A DNA stretch of 64,000 bases from Erythrobacteraceae bacterium CCH12-C2 (GTDB lineage: Bacteria > Pseudomonadota > Alphaproteobacteria > Sphingomonadales > Sphingomonadaceae). Made by a program: the position numbers and the translations under genes. The DNA is taken from NCBI GenBank assembly GCA_001556995.1, contig LSKF01000102.1, positions 151,748 through 215,747 on the forward strand, in the 5' to 3' direction. Shown here piece by piece: positions 53,894 to 63,985 of the stretch (position 1 is the stretch's first letter; each line of letters opens with the position of its first letter). The notes under the pieces are model-generated. The model was not told the DNA's origin, searched no databases, and saw nothing but the letters and a program-made list of their open reading frames with translations.

Positions 53894-54405
53894 TGCCGCT
53901 CTATCTCCTCCCCAGCGACATTACAGAACTGGCTGCCCGTGTTGTGGTCGAGAATGCCAGCGTCGGACGCAGTGTGGCGCTGGCCGAAAGCTGCACGGGC
54001 GGGCTGGTCGCTGGGGCGCTGACCGAGATTGTCGGGTCATCCGCTGTGCTCGACCGCGGGTTTGTGACCTATTCCAACGATGCCAAGATCGAGATGCTGG
54101 GGGTCTCCCCCGACATCATCGATACTTTCGGCGCGGTCTCAATTGCTTGCGCCTGGGCAATGGCCAAGGGTGCGCTCGATCGTTCCAAGGCAGATGTCGC
54201 TGTGGCGATCAGCGGCGTGGCGGGGCCCGGCGGCGGCACCCCGCAAAAGCCGGTGGGCACGGTCGTCTTCGCCCGCGTGATCCGCAATTCCGTGGGTGAG
54301 CCCGAGGGAGAACTCAAGTTCTTCGAAGGCGGTGAGGGCCCCGATGGCCGGGCGGAAATCCGCCGTCAGGCGGCGCTGTGTGCGCTGGAATTGCTGCTGC
54401 CGTAA
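53893..54405 (+). CDS. CinA-family nicotinamide-nucleotide amidohydrolase (PncC)
   Basis: A 170-residue CinA C-terminal-domain protein, which deamidates NMN to nicotinate mononucleotide. Signatures: SVALAESCTGGLVAGALTEI with the Ser nucleophile, FVTYSNDAKIEMLGV and VAISGVAGPGGGTPQKPVGTV. Single domain, without the N-terminal MoCF-like part of long CinA. Its 3' end overlaps the convergent coq10 gene by 40 bases. Confidence 0.92.
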   Translation: MPLYLLPSDITELAARVVVENASVGRSVALAESCTGGLVAGALTEIVGSSAVLDRGFVTYSNDAKIEMLGVSPDIIDTFGAVSIACAWAMAKGALDRSKADVAVAISGVAGPGGGTPQKPVGTVVFARVIRNSVGEPEGELKFFEGGEGPDGRAEIRRQAALCALELLLP

Positions 54406-54827
54406 AGCTGCGCCGCGCGCTGTTCGAAGGCTGCGACCATTTTGCGAAACGCCTTGTCGAAATACTGCCCGGCGATGCGTTCGAACAGCTTGTTCTTGAA
54501 CGTGAAATCGACGAGGAAATCGATCTCGCAGGTGTGATCATCCACCGCGCGAAAGGTCCAGACATTGTCGAGATCGCTGAGCGGCCCATCGAGGTAGTGC
54601 ACGTCGATTTTAAGCGGGCGGGACTTCTTGACCCGTGAGGTGAAGCTCTCGCGGATCGCCTTGAAGCCCACCACCATGTCGGCGACCATCTCGGTCTCGC
54701 TGTTTGATCGCACGCGGGTGGCGATCACCCAGGGCAGAAATTCGCCATACCGGCCCACATCCGCCACCAGATCAAACATCTGTTCGGCGCTGTAAGGCAG
54801 GCGGCGGGTTTCGCGGATGCCCGGCAC
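54366..54827 (-). CDS. COQ10/START-domain (RatA-like) protein
   Basis: A 153-residue SRPBCC-fold lipid-binding protein of the COQ10/RatA family. Marks: TRRLPYSAEQMFDLVADVGRYGEFLPW and DFTFKNKLFERIAGQYFDKAFRKMVAAFEQRA. In alphaproteobacteria and mitochondria the family binds ubiquinone and supports respiration; RatA-toxin annotations rest on one E. coli report. Its start abuts the lipA stop, a common pairing. Confidence 0.9.
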   Translation of the reverse strand: MPGIRETRRLPYSAEQMFDLVADVGRYGEFLPWVIATRVRSNSETEMVADMVVGFKAIRESFTSRVKKSRPLKIDVHYLDGPLSDLDNVWTFRAVDDHTCEIDFLVDFTFKNKLFERIAGQYFDKAFRKMVAAFEQRAAQLYGSSNSSAHSAA

Positions 54828-55795
54828 TATGCTCGCGCCTTCGCTCCGGCGCGCGCGAGCTTTTCTTCCCGCGCGGCCCGCATCACCGCAAAATCCTCGC
54901 CTGCGTGATAGCTCGACCGGGTCAGCGGGCTGGCTGCGACCTGCAGGAAGCCCTTGGCCCGCGCGATCGCGCCATAGGCTGTGAACGCCTTGGGGGTGAC
55001 GAACTCTTCCACCTTGGCGTGCTTGGGCGTGGGCTGAAGATATTGCCCCATGGTGATGAAATCGACCTCGGCCGAGCGCATGTCGTCCATCACCTGGTGC
55101 ACTTCAAGCCGCTGCTCGCCGAGCCCGAGCATGATCCCCGATTTGGTGAAGATCAGCGGGTTGTGCGCCTTGACCTCCTCCAGCAGCCGCAGCGAGGCAT
55201 AATACCGCGCGCCGGGACGGATGGTGGGATAGAGCCGCGGGACGGTTTCGAGATTGTGGTTATACACATCCGGCCCCGCCTCGCAGATCATCTCGACCGC
55301 GCGGCGCATCTTGCCGCGGAAATCGGGGGTAAGAATCTCGATCGTGGTGCTGGGCGTAGTGCGGCGCAGCGCCTCGATCACCTTGACGAACTGGCTCGCC
55401 CCGCCGTCGGGTAAATCATCGCGGTCCACGCTGGTGACGACGATATGTTCGAGCCCCATCTTAGCCGCCGCAATCGCGGTATGTTCAGGCTCCAGCGGAT
55501 CAACAGCGCGCGGCATCCCGGTCTTGACGTTGCAGAACGCGCAGGCGCGCGTGCAGACATCGCCCAGGATCATCACCGTGGCGTGCTTCTTGGTCCAGCA
55601 CTCGCCGATATTGGGACAGGCGGCCTCCTCGCACACCGTGTTGAGATTGAGCTCTCGCATCAACCGCCGAGTTTCGTGATAGCCTTCACTCACCGGCGCA
55701 CGGACACGGATCCAATCCGGCTTGCGCTGGCGAGCGGGCCGCTCAGGCTGCGTTTCGGGCTGCGGCGTGCTGGCGAGATCGTTCATAGGGGCCAT
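54827..55795 (-). CDS. lipA: Lipoyl synthase
   Basis: Radical SAM enzyme inserting sulfur at C6 and C8 of octanoyl groups to make lipoate, needed by the pdhC product in this window. The 322 residues have the auxiliary cluster [12 protein letters not shown], the SAM cluster [13 protein letters not shown] and the terminal Ser ligand in [14 protein letters not shown]. The ATG at 55795 or 55786 are both possible. Confidence 0.95.
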   Translation of the reverse strand: MAPMNDLASTPQPETQPERPARQRKPDWIRVRAPVSEGYHETRRLMRELNLNTVCEEAACPNIGECWTKKHATVMILGDVCTRACAFCNVKTGMPRAVDPLEPEHTAIAAAKMGLEHIVVTSVDRDDLPDGGASQFVKVIEALRRTTPSTTIEILTPDFRGKMRRAVEMICEAGPDVYNHNLETVPRLYPTIRPGARYYASLRLLEEVKAHNPLIFTKSGIMLGLGEQRLEVHQVMDDMRSAEVDFITMGQYLQPTPKHAKVEEFVTPKAFTAYGAIARAKGFLQVAASPLTRSSYHAGEDFAVMRAAREEKLARAGAKARA

Positions 55796-55856
55796 TTAGG
55801 CATCCCGCTGGGGTCTCGCAAGCTGGCGTCTTGCATGACCGGCTAATTGGCTGAGT

Positions 55857-55890
55857 AACAAAAAGGCGCCGGGTTTACGCCCGGCGCCTT
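55857..55890 (-). terminator. Rho-independent terminator
   Basis: A perfect 11-base stem AAGGCGCCGGG/CCCGGCGCCTT with a 6-base loop at 55863-55890. On the minus strand it is followed by TTTTTGTT, so it terminates the gene ending at 55917. The plus-strand side has only a short T run (GTTT). Confidence 0.85.
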
Positions 55891-55916
55891 GTTTAATTCA
55901 TCAATGCGGGCGGCGC

Positions 55917-57251
55917 TTAGCCGCCGCTGGCTTGTTGTGCCGCGTAGGCTGTCCAGAGCTTGGCAATCGGCAGGCGGGGACCTTCGACCTTTGCCAAGGC
56001 CTCGCGCGCAGCGGCAAAATCGCCAGCACCGATCAGGGCAATACCGAGGCGCGTCAGCACAAGATTGGTATCAGCGCCGGCAAGCGCGAGGCTCTTTTGG
56101 TAAAAGCCCGCAGCTTTGGCATGCTCACCATAGCTTAGGAACGCGTCACCTGCAGCGACGACCGTGCGATAGGTTGCGGCTGCCGCGTTGGCATCACGCT
56201 CCAAGGCCGGCAGGTCAGCACGATCTGTTGCGATACGGCCGCTAGCGATTTTCAGCTGTTCGTCGACGAAGCTGTCCGAGCCTTTGGGGATCACGCCCCG
56301 GGCATAGGCCTGGTCGATGACATCCTTGACTTCCTTCGGCAAACGGCGCGCGTCGGCAGCTTCGATGTAATAGATATACTCGTTCTTATCCTGAATCATG
56401 TCGAGTTGCCTGCTCAGGCGCAGCAGATCGAGCATCACCGGCGCGTCAAAATCGTTGAGGTTGCGCGTGAGGTTCACAGCATCGCGCCAGTTTTCGGGCT
56501 GCGGATTGTCGATCACCCAAGCCGTGACGAAGTCATAGACCTGCGGCACGATCTGATTGGTATAGGCGACGGAAATTCCGCGCCGATACCAGCGTGCATC
56601 GACTGGCTGACCCTGCGCCTTGCGCTGCGCGATCGCATCGCTGAGATACTTCAGTCCTTCGATATTGCGGTCTTCGCTGAAATACAGCTCGGCCATGTTC
56701 ATTTGCAGGTCAGATGCGGAAATCTTGGCGTCGGCGTAGTTAAGGTCCATTGCGCGCTGCAGATAGCTGCGTGCCTTGTCGTATTGCTTGAGACTGGCAG
56801 CAAGCTGGAACGCAACCAGCGTGAAGCGGGGCACCTCGGCTGGTTGCACCTTGCCGCTGGCGAGCATCAATTCGACACCCTTGAACTGGAAGGCTTCGTC
56901 CTTGGCGGTGATGCCCGTATTGAAGATCAGCCCGCCAATCGCGAGCTGTTCATCCGGTGATACGGCCTGCGGCAACAAGGTATTGAGCTGCGCCTTGATC
57001 GCGTTGGGATCAGCGCCCGGCGCCTTGCTGGCCGTTTCGATTGCCTGATATCCGGCAACAAATTCCTTCGAATAAACGGGCTTGGCGGCCGCTTTGTCAT
57101 CCTCTTTTTTCTTGTCGCGCTTTTGCGCATGGGCAGCATCGGCAAAGCCGGGGACGGCCAGCACGGCGGTGCCGCTCGCGAGCGCGACGGCGAGCGCAAG
57201 CTGCCGGGCAAGGCCGGGAAGCTGGCGACGGGGCGAAGTCAAATTGGTCAC
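55917..57251 (-). CDS. Putative secreted, helical-repeat (TPR-like) protein
   Basis: A 444-residue exported protein of unknown function. The GTG at 57251 is chosen because GGAGG lies 5 bases upstream and a signal peptide follows (LARQLALAVALASGTAVLAV). The mature protein is helix-rich, with TPR-like pieces such as YDKARSYLQRAMDLNYADA and YGEHAKAAGFYQKSLALAGADTN, suggesting an alpha-solenoid for protein contacts. A Lys/Asp-rich stretch (KRDKKKEDDKAAAK) follows the signal peptide. A single-gene unit closed by the strong terminator at 55857-55890. Confidence 0.75.
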   Translation of the reverse strand: MTNLTSPRRQLPGLARQLALAVALASGTAVLAVPGFADAAHAQKRDKKKEDDKAAAKPVYSKEFVAGYQAIETASKAPGADPNAIKAQLNTLLPQAVSPDEQLAIGGLIFNTGITAKDEAFQFKGVELMLASGKVQPAEVPRFTLVAFQLAASLKQYDKARSYLQRAMDLNYADAKISASDLQMNMAELYFSEDRNIEGLKYLSDAIAQRKAQGQPVDARWYRRGISVAYTNQIVPQVYDFVTAWVIDNPQPENWRDAVNLTRNLNDFDAPVMLDLLRLSRQLDMIQDKNEYIYYIEAADARRLPKEVKDVIDQAYARGVIPKGSDSFVDEQLKIASGRIATDRADLPALERDANAAAATYRTVVAAGDAFLSYGEHAKAAGFYQKSLALAGADTNLVLTRLGIALIGAGDFAAAREALAKVEGPRLPIAKLWTAYAAQQASGG

Positions 57252-57568
57252 GGCATCCTCCAGTTGATACGCAGAACCGCATCCAACTGGCTGCGGAACT
57301 GCCTGAACCATGTTGCCGCCTTTGAACGGATGGCAACAGATTTGCAATTGCCGCTAGGCAGTCGGTGCTGAATGGCCTTTGAATGCCTTGTACGGGCCTT
57401 GGTCAGCAATACTGCAAATGTGGAAAAATGCGCAGTGTTCTTACCTTGTTCGCAGCCAAAGGTAGCGAAAGCGGCCTGCGGAGCCTAAATGCAGAGGACA
57501 AGCGGCGAACACACCCCGCAGGCCCGCGATGTGCGGCCCGGTGAACACAAGCAGAAACGGCCCAAGCC
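57252..57568. other. Divergent intergenic region before gyrA
   Basis: 317 bases between the divergent TPR-like gene and gyrA, with slightly lower GC. The GGAGG ribosome binding site of the TPR-like gene is at its left edge. No convincing -35/-10 pair, repeat or small RNA was seen. The two promoters presumably lie here. Confidence 0.5.
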
Positions 57569-60370
57569 TTGAGCGACGACAGCGACATCCTCGATTCCCC
57601 CGCCCCTGTGCCGATGGGCGGCTTTGACCGTATCGACATCGTCGATGAGATGAAGTCGAGCTATCTCGACTATGCGATGAGCGTGATCGTCAGCCGCGCG
57701 CTGCCCGATGTGCGCGACGGGTTGAAGCCGGTTCACCGCCGCATCCTCTTCGCCAGCCAGGAAGGCGGCTTCGTCGCCGGGCGGCCTTATCGCAAGAGCG
57801 CCAAGATCGTCGGCGACGTGATGGGTAACTACCACCCGCACGGCGATAGCGCGATCTACGACGCATTGGCGCGCATGACGCAGCCATGGTCGATGCGGGT
57901 GCCCTTGATCGACGGTCAGGGCAATTTCGGCTCGATGGACCCCGATCCCCCAGCCTCGATGCGCTACACCGAAGCGCGGCTGGCGCGGGTGGCGAATTCG
58001 TTGCTCGATGATCTCGACAAGGACACGGTCGATTTCACCGACAACTACGATGGCAGCCGCAAGGAGCCGACGGTACTGCCGGCGCGCTTCCCGAACCTGC
58101 TGGTCAACGGCGCGGGCGGGATCGCGGTCGGCATGGCGACCAATGTCCCGCCGCATAACCTCGGCGAAGTGATCGACGCCTGCTTTGCCTATATGGACAA
58201 CCCTGCGATCACCTCGGAAGAGCTGATCCAGTATATCCCCGGCCCCGATTTCCCCACTGCGCCGTTGATCCTCGGCACGCACGGCGCGCGCCAGGCCTAC
58301 ACCACCGGGCGCGGGTCGATCCTGATGCGCTGCCGGCACGAGATCGAAAGCACCCGCGGCGCCAAGAGCGAAGGGCGCGAAAGCATCGTCTTCACCTCGA
58401 TTCCCTATCAGGTCGGCAAATCCGCGCTGGTGGAGAAGATCGCCGAAGCCGCCAAGGACAAGCGGATCGAAGGCATCAGCGACATCCGCGATGAAAGCTC
58501 GCGTGAAGGCGTGCGGGTGGTCATCGACCTGAAGCGCGATGCCACGCCCGAGGTGGTGCTCAATCAAATCTGGCGGCATACGCCCGCGCAGTCGAGCTTC
58601 CCCGCCAACATGCTGGCGATCCGCGGCGGGCGACCCGAAACACTGCGCCTGCGCGATTTCATCCAGGCCTTCATCACCTTCCGCGAGGAAGTGATCACCC
58701 GCCGCACCAAGTACGAACTCGCCAAAGCGCGCGAGCGGGCGCATATCTTGCTCGGCCTAGTGGTCGCGGTGTCCAACCTCGACGAGGTGGTGGCGATGAT
58801 CCGCTCGGCCCCCAACCCGGCCGAAGCACGCGCGCGCCTGATGGCCAAGGAATGGCCGATTGGCGACATTGCGCAATATATTCGCCTTGTCGAAGCGATT
58901 GAGCCTGATGCCGATCAGGAAGGGGGCACCTATCGCCTGTCCGAACGGCAGGTAAAGGCGATCCTCGAACTGCGCCTCCACCGCCTGACCGCATTGGGCC
59001 GCGACGAGATCGGCGGCGAGTTGCAGGGGTTGGCGGTTGCTATTGCGGAATATCTCGCGATCCTCGCCGACCGAGTAAAGCTCTACGCGGTGATGCGCGA
59101 GGAACTGACCGAGATCCGCGCCACCTACGCCACCCCGCGCCTGTCAGAAATCGCCCCCGCTTGGGATGGGCTGGAGGACGAAGACCTGATCGAGCGCGAG
59201 GAGATGGTCGTCACGGTCACCCATGATGGCTACATCAAGCGCACGCCCTTGAACACGTTCCGCGCACAGGCGCGCGGCGGCAAGGGCCGCTCAGGGATGG
59301 CGACCAAGGACGAGGACGCTGTCGTCGAATTGTTCGTCACTTCGACCCACAATCCGGTGCTGTTCTTCACCAACACGGGCCGGGTTTACCGTCTGAAGGT
59401 GTGGAAGCTGCCCGAAGGCGGTCCGCAGACCAAGGGCCGCCCCATGGTCAACCTGCTCCCGCTGGGCGATGAGGAGCGCGTCACTAACGTTCTCCCTCTG
59501 CCCGAGGACGAAGCCTCATGGGCCAACCTCAACATCGTCTTCGCGACCGAACAGGGCATGGTGCGGCGCAATTCGATGGACGCTTTCGCCAACATCCCAA
59601 CCGCGGGGAAATACGCCATGGGCTTCGTCGAAGGCTCCGGTGACCGGCTCATCGGCGTGCAACTCCTCTCGGAAGAACAGGAAATCTTCCTGGCTTCTGA
59701 CAGTGGCAAGGCGATCCGGTTCTCCGCCACCGACGCGCGCGAGACCAAGAGCCGCACGGGGATTGGCGTGCGCGGCATGAGCCTCAAGAAGGGCGGCAAG
59801 GTCGTCTCGATGGCGGTGCTCGATCCGCTCACCGCCGACATGGAGACGCGCGAGGCGTACCTGCGCGCAGCGGCGTGGAAGAACAACGATGCCGTCCCCA
59901 CCCTGCCCGCTGAGCAAGTCGCGGCGATGGCCGAAACCGAGGAATTCATCCTCACCATCACCGCCAACGGCTATGGCAAGATCTCCTCGGCCTACGAATA
60001 CCGTACCACATCGCGCGGGGGCCAAGGGATCACCAATATCGGCACGCCCGAAAGCAACCCCGAACGCAACGGCCCGGTGGTGGCGAGTTTCCCGGTGAAG
60101 CATGGATCGCAGCTGATGCTGGTGACCGATCAGGCCAAGCTGATCCGCTTGGGGATCGATTTCCGCCACTTGATCGAGGGGGGGTTCGAGAACCTCAAGG
60201 GCTTCAGCATTTCGGGGCGCGGGTCCTCGGGCATCCGCATCTTCGATGTCGCCAAGGGCGAGCACATCGTCGGCGCGGCGCTAATCGACGAGACCGAGGA
60301 GCCGGAGAACCCCGCCGAGGAAGCGATTGCCGCGGAACTGGCCAACGACAGCGAGCCGCCCGTCACCTGA
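57569..60370 (+). CDS. gyrA: DNA gyrase subunit A
   Basis: Type II topoisomerase breakage-reunion subunit, 933 residues, TTG start. N-terminus [20 protein letters not shown], the Tyr nucleophile in [11 protein letters not shown], the quinolone-determining segment [15 protein letters not shown] with wild-type-like Ser and Asp, and the C-terminal beta-pinwheel with the GyrA box QARGGKG. This marks it as GyrA, not ParC. The tail is Glu/Ala-rich and acidic. Convergent with the lysoplasmalogenase gene, overlapping by 8 bases. Confidence 0.96.
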   Translation: MSDDSDILDSPAPVPMGGFDRIDIVDEMKSSYLDYAMSVIVSRALPDVRDGLKPVHRRILFASQEGGFVAGRPYRKSAKIVGDVMGNYHPHGDSAIYDALARMTQPWSMRVPLIDGQGNFGSMDPDPPASMRYTEARLARVANSLLDDLDKDTVDFTDNYDGSRKEPTVLPARFPNLLVNGAGGIAVGMATNVPPHNLGEVIDACFAYMDNPAITSEELIQYIPGPDFPTAPLILGTHGARQAYTTGRGSILMRCRHEIESTRGAKSEGRESIVFTSIPYQVGKSALVEKIAEAAKDKRIEGISDIRDESSREGVRVVIDLKRDATPEVVLNQIWRHTPAQSSFPANMLAIRGGRPETLRLRDFIQAFITFREEVITRRTKYELAKARERAHILLGLVVAVSNLDEVVAMIRSAPNPAEARARLMAKEWPIGDIAQYIRLVEAIEPDADQEGGTYRLSERQVKAILELRLHRLTALGRDEIGGELQGLAVAIAEYLAILADRVKLYAVMREELTEIRATYATPRLSEIAPAWDGLEDEDLIEREEMVVTVTHDGYIKRTPLNTFRAQARGGKGRSGMATKDEDAVVELFVTSTHNPVLFFTNTGRVYRLKVWKLPEGGPQTKGRPMVNLLPLGDEERVTNVLPLPEDEASWANLNIVFATEQGMVRRNSMDAFANIPTAGKYAMGFVEGSGDRLIGVQLLSEEQEIFLASDSGKAIRFSATDARETKSRTGIGVRGMSLKKGGKVVSMAVLDPLTADMETREAYLRAAAWKNNDAVPTLPAEQVAAMAETEEFILTITANGYGKISSAYEYRTTSRGGQGITNIGTPESNPERNGPVVASFPVKHGSQLMLVTDQAKLIRLGIDFRHLIEGGFENLKGFSISGRGSSGIRIFDVAKGEHIVGAALIDETEEPENPAEEAIAAELANDSEPPVT

Positions 60371-61028
60371 CGGGCTGCTCGCCCCGCAAGCATTGCACGA
60401 TCCCGGTGGCGATCATTACTTGCCCGACATAGTAAAGCGGCCAGATCAACAGATCGGGCAGCAGGGCCAGATCATAGGGCCCCATCCGCGCAAAGATCAG
60501 CCAGTCGCTGACCGCGAACAGCACCGCTCCGGTGCCGACCCGATAGCGCGGGTAGTGGCTCATCCACGCGGCGGATGCCATCGCGCCGAGGAAGGCGGCA
60601 TAGAACGCGATCTGCCCCGCGCCGCTTAGAAGATAGCTGATCAAAGGCGTTCCAATCAGCAGGGCCGCACCGATCAGTTTCTGCGTGGGTGACGGGCGCT
60701 TGTGGCGGTTCCTGAGATAGAGCCCCACCGCCACGACATGCGCCGCCGCAAAGAAGGCGCCGCCTGTGACGAAGTCGAGCTCTATCGCGACATCCCCCGC
60801 TGCAGCCAAAGCCAGTGCCGTCGCCAGAAGAAAACCATCCGACCGGTGCTTGCTCGGCGGCACCCGCAACAGCACATAAATGACCAACAGCCCGACAGAC
60901 GCGCCTTTCGCGACCAATCCCCACGTGCCTTCGAAGACCGGATTGTCACTTAGGAAGTAGAATGCCGTTGCCGCCGTGATGCTCGCCAAAAGCCACGGTC
61001 TTTGTTCGATCAGCGCCTGCTTCGCCAT
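60363..61028 (-). CDS. Lysoplasmalogenase (YhhN/TMEM86 family)
   Basis: A 221-residue integral membrane protein with about seven to eight hydrophobic helices. YhhN-family signatures: GALALAAAGDVAIEL-like ALALAAAGDVAIELDFVTGGAFFAAAHV, AVLFAVSDWLIFARM and LIWPLYYVGQVMIATG. Eukaryotic relatives hydrolyse lysoplasmalogen; the bacterial role is unclear. Start at 61028 (MAKQALIEQ) chosen; the upstream extension is Gly/Arg-rich shadow. Confidence 0.87.
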   Translation of the reverse strand: MAKQALIEQRPWLLASITAATAFYFLSDNPVFEGTWGLVAKGASVGLLVIYVLLRVPPSKHRSDGFLLATALALAAAGDVAIELDFVTGGAFFAAAHVVAVGLYLRNRHKRPSPTQKLIGAALLIGTPLISYLLSGAGQIAFYAAFLGAMASAAWMSHYPRYRVGTGAVLFAVSDWLIFARMGPYDLALLPDLLIWPLYYVGQVMIATGIVQCLRGEQPVR

Positions 61029-61123
61029 GGCTGCCGCCCTTCCCCTCCCGCACGATCCGCCCCGAGGGCTTGCCGCCGCGCTAACACGCAATTACGTGGC
61101 CTGCCATGACTGGATCAGCGACT

Positions 61124-62491
61124 ATGCACGATGTGCACATCATCGGCGGAGGGCTCGCGGGGAGCGAAGCGGCGTGGCAGCTCGCGCAGCGCGGCGTTCG
61201 CGTGCGCCTGTCGGAGATGCGCGGCAGCGGCGAGATGACCCCCGCCCACCAGACCGACGGCCTTGCCGAACTGGTCTGCTCCAATTCCTTCCGCTCGGAT
61301 GATGACACCAAGAACGCGGTCGGCCTGCTGCACCACGAAATGCGGATGCTGGACAGCCTCATCATGCGCGCCGGTCACATCGCCCGCGTGCCGGCCGGGA
61401 GCGCCATGGCGGTGGACCGCGATGTGTTCTCAGCCGAGGTCGAGCGCGCACTGAGCCAGCACCCCAACATCACCATCGTGCGCGAACGGGTGGACGCCCT
61501 GCCCGCTTCTGGCCTCACCATCGTCGCCACCGGCCCGCTTACCGCCGAGGCGCTCGCGGGCAGCATCGTGCGCGCCACCGGGGCCGAGCGGCTCGCCTTC
61601 TTCGATGCCATCGCGCCAATCGTGCACCGCGACAGCATCGACATGTCGAAATGCTGGATCCAGTCGCGCTGGAACAAGCGGACCGAGGCCTCGAACGAAG
61701 GCGGCGACTACATCAATTGCCCCATGAACGAAGAGCAATACCGCGCCTTCCACCGCGGGCTCATCGAGGGCGAGAAGACCGAATTCAAGCAGTGGGAAAA
61801 GGACACCCCCTATTTCGACGGCTGCATGCCGATCGAAGTAATGGCCGAGCGCGGTGTAGAGACGCTGCGCTATGGCCCGATGAAGGGCGTCGGCCTCGAC
61901 AACCCCTTTGATGTCACGCCCGAATTTCCGCAAGGGCGCTGGCCCTATGCCGTGGTGCAGCTGCGCCAAGACAACAAGCTTGGCACGCTGTGGAACATGG
62001 TGGGCTTCCAGACCAAGCTCAAATATGCCGCGCAGATCGAGTTGTTCCGCACCATTCCGGGGCTGGAGAACGCCGAATTCGCGCGGCTCGGCGGACTGCA
62101 CCGCAACACCTTCCTCAATTCGCCGCAAGTGCTCGACCGTCAGCTGCGGCTGCGCGCCGCGCCGCATATCCGCTTTGCCGGGCAGGTGACGGGCTGCGAG
62201 GGTTATGTCGAAAGTGCAGCTATTGGGCTTGTCGCGGGGATGATGACTGCCGCGGAGCTGGCCGGGCGTGTTTGGCAACCCCTGCCCGCTACCACCGCAT
62301 TGGGCGCGCTGCTCAGCCACATCACCGGCGATGCCGAGGCCGAGACCTTTCAGCCCATGAACGTTAATTTCGGCCTTTTCCCGCCGCTCCATGACGTCGG
62401 CAAAAAGGTGCGCAAGGAAGCCTATACTGACCGCGCCAAGGCCGATCTCGCCCGCTGGATCGCCGAAACGCGCGGGGCTGTGCCAGCCTGA
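61124..62491 (+). CDS. trmFO: tRNA (uracil-54-C5)-methyltransferase, folate/FAD-dependent
   Basis: Flavoenzyme that makes m5U54 (T) in tRNA using methylenetetrahydrofolate. The 455 residues begin [21 protein letters not shown] (FAD site), then [57 protein letters not shown] and the C-terminal [20 protein letters not shown] start at 61106 would add 6 residues. Divergent from the lysoplasmalogenase gene; followed after 4 bases by the convergent EF-hand gene. Confidence 0.95.
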   Translation: MHDVHIIGGGLAGSEAAWQLAQRGVRVRLSEMRGSGEMTPAHQTDGLAELVCSNSFRSDDDTKNAVGLLHHEMRMLDSLIMRAGHIARVPAGSAMAVDRDVFSAEVERALSQHPNITIVRERVDALPASGLTIVATGPLTAEALAGSIVRATGAERLAFFDAIAPIVHRDSIDMSKCWIQSRWNKRTEASNEGGDYINCPMNEEQYRAFHRGLIEGEKTEFKQWEKDTPYFDGCMPIEVMAERGVETLRYGPMKGVGLDNPFDVTPEFPQGRWPYAVVQLRQDNKLGTLWNMVGFQTKLKYAAQIELFRTIPGLENAEFARLGGLHRNTFLNSPQVLDRQLRLRAAPHIRFAGQVTGCEGYVESAAIGLVAGMMTAAELAGRVWQPLPATTALGALLSHITGDAEAETFQPMNVNFGLFPPLHDVGKKVRKEAYTDRAKADLARWIAETRGAVPA

Positions 62492-62495
62492 CCAA

Positions 62496-62957
62496 TCAGC
62501 ACTTGCAGGCTGGCTTCTTCGGCGTCGGCTTGGGCGCGGTGGTAGCGAATTCGCGCGGTGTCAGCCGGCCATTGCCGTCCGCATCGGCCCCCTCGAAGCG
62601 GTCCACCGTTGCCACCGCCCATTCCTCGAAGGTCAGCAGGTTGTTCCCATCCTTGTCGAGCTTGCGGAATGCATCGGTGCGGGTGGAGAGCATCTCGTTG
62701 CGAGTGATCAGCCGGTCGCGGTTGCGATCATAGCGGAAGAAGCGCTGTTCCTCGCGCGACAATTCGCTCACCTCAGGCGGCCAAGGGCCTTGCAGCGTGC
62801 CGGGGTCAGCGAGCGGCAAATCCTCCGGGTTTGGTATAGCAACAGCGGGCGGAGGCGGCGGGGCATTCGCTTCAACAGCAGCGCGGCCCTGCCACCACAC
62901 GACCCCCACCCCGGCCAATGCCAGGCCACCGATTACTCCAAGAACAATCTCGCGCAT
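62496..62957 (-). CDS. Membrane-anchored EF-hand protein
   Basis: A 153-residue protein with an N-terminal anchor or signal segment (EIVLGVIGGLALAGVGVVWW), a Pro-rich linker, and three EF-hand-like loops: DRNRDRLITRNEM, DKDGNNLLTFEEW and DADGNGRLTPREF. The last two have the full DxDGNGxLT pattern expected to bind calcium. The C-terminus is basic with a CKC ending. Probably periplasmic; function unknown. Thirty-eight bases or more downstream of the phytoene-synthase-like gene on the same strand. Confidence 0.82.
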   Translation of the reverse strand: MREIVLGVIGGLALAGVGVVWWQGRAAVEANAPPPPPAVAIPNPEDLPLADPGTLQGPWPPEVSELSREEQRFFRYDRNRDRLITRNEMLSTRTDAFRKLDKDGNNLLTFEEWAVATVDRFEGADADGNGRLTPREFATTAPKPTPKKPACKC

Positions 62958-63000
62958 CGGTCTGCCCCCGATTGCTGAACCGGGCGCACAATACACCGAT

Positions 63001-63663
63001 TTACTTCAAGAGGATAGCGGCCTTCATTGCCACGAAGGGCGCACCGCGTCCCTCCATCAGAGGCCGCCCCCCGCGCCGCAGTGCACGCTTGCTCAAGGCA
63101 TCCAGCACGGCGAGGCCGCGCAGCGGCTTGGGAAGGCGGGCACCCGAGCATGAGATCGCGACACCGGCTGCAATCAACGCCGCACGCTCGGCTGCATCTG
63201 AGACCCGCGATGCCGCATCAGCGAGCGCCCAACGGTAGGCCGCCGCTGTCACAGCATCGCGCTCCACCGGCATGAGATGACCCTCGACCAGTGCGCCAAA
63301 AAACGCGCTGCGTTGCTTGCCGAAACTGGCGATCGCAGGTGGGTCCAGAGGATCGGCGGTCATCAGCACCTCCCAACCATCGACCATCGCGATCAGCGCT
63401 GCTTCGCGGCCATTCCAGTGTGTTCCAATCGCATCGAGCACGACGTCGCCCCGCGGACGTTCGCTGACAGGCTTGCCCAAGACATCACGCCACCATGCGA
63501 GACGCATCTGCCCGAGCATCGGCTCGTGCGTGCGGGTGACGATCCGGGCCAAGCGCCGATCAAGCTGAAGAACTATGCTTAACGGCCCGCGAACCGGCGG
63601 CGCGCTCCAGGCCAAGGCGAGCTCTGCCTCAGGCGGCAGGGGATCGAGTGCATCTTCGTTCAC
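63001..63663 (-). CDS. Squalene/phytoene synthase-like protein without the Asp motifs
   Basis: A roughly 220-residue protein with the squalene/phytoene synthase superfamily fold by similarity of segments such as HEPMLGQMRLAWWRDVL and RWALADAASRVSDAAERAA. The catalytic DxxxD/DDxxD aspartate motifs are not visible, and it is shorter than true synthases (about 280-310). This resembles the NDUFAF6-type group linked to respiratory complex I assembly in eukaryotes, so an enzyme role is doubtful. The GTG at 63663 or a TTG at 63681 are possible starts. Confidence 0.7.
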   Translation of the reverse strand: MNEDALDPLPPEAELALAWSAPPVRGPLSIVLQLDRRLARIVTRTHEPMLGQMRLAWWRDVLGKPVSERPRGDVVLDAIGTHWNGREAALIAMVDGWEVLMTADPLDPPAIASFGKQRSAFFGALVEGHLMPVERDAVTAAAYRWALADAASRVSDAAERAALIAAGVAISCSGARLPKPLRGLAVLDALSKRALRRGGRPLMEGRGAPFVAMKAAILLK

Positions 63664-63985
63664 GCGGGCGCTGCGTAGCAATGCCCTGGCCCAAAAGGCA
63701 AGCGAACTGTCTCAATAGAAGACGTGAACCAACGTTGGTTCATCCAACGGGCGCTTCAAGTTTTGTTAACCATGTTCTTTTGCGGACCGCTTACCAGTGC
63801 CATCCTAAGTGGGACGATAGCTTGCGCTGGGCCTTCATGAAACGGCGCGTAGCAACATGTGAAATTGCGGTGCTTGCGTATCAGTCAGGCGCTGCAACCT
63901 GATGAGTGCAGGAATTAGAAATTTGAAAAGTCTTACGTTTTCTCTGTTAGCGTCCGCGCTCGTGGTGTAATTTCTGGTGTAGATT
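63664..63985. other. Intergenic region at the right edge
   Basis: About 320 bases without a supported gene, visibly more AT-rich than the coding parts. It contains an 18-base palindrome (63725-63742), a TTAACCAT half-site like those bound by CtrA (63756-63763 area), and TTGAAA at 63923 that could be a -35 box of the gene starting at 63997. Confidence 0.5.
63725..63742. promoter_or_regulatory. 18-bp perfect palindrome, possible operator
   Basis: TGAACCAACGTTGGTTCA is a perfect inverted repeat without spacer, followed by CATCCAACG. It lies about 62 bases upstream of the phytoene-synthase-like start and 255 bases before the gene at the right edge. The form fits a dimeric repressor site (TetR-like), but the regulator is unknown. 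Confidence 0.45.

Noticed and set aside
54366..54827. RatA toxin of a toxin-antitoxin pair
   Set aside because: No antitoxin-like partner (RatB/RnfH) is adjacent, and the lipA-linked START protein fits the COQ10 ubiquinone role.
57485..58744. 419-residue open frame antisense to gyrA
   Set aside because: Lies opposite a certain gyrA gene and has shadow-like composition.
63756..63763. CtrA site
   Set aside because: Only one TTAACCAT half-site is present without a properly spaced second half.
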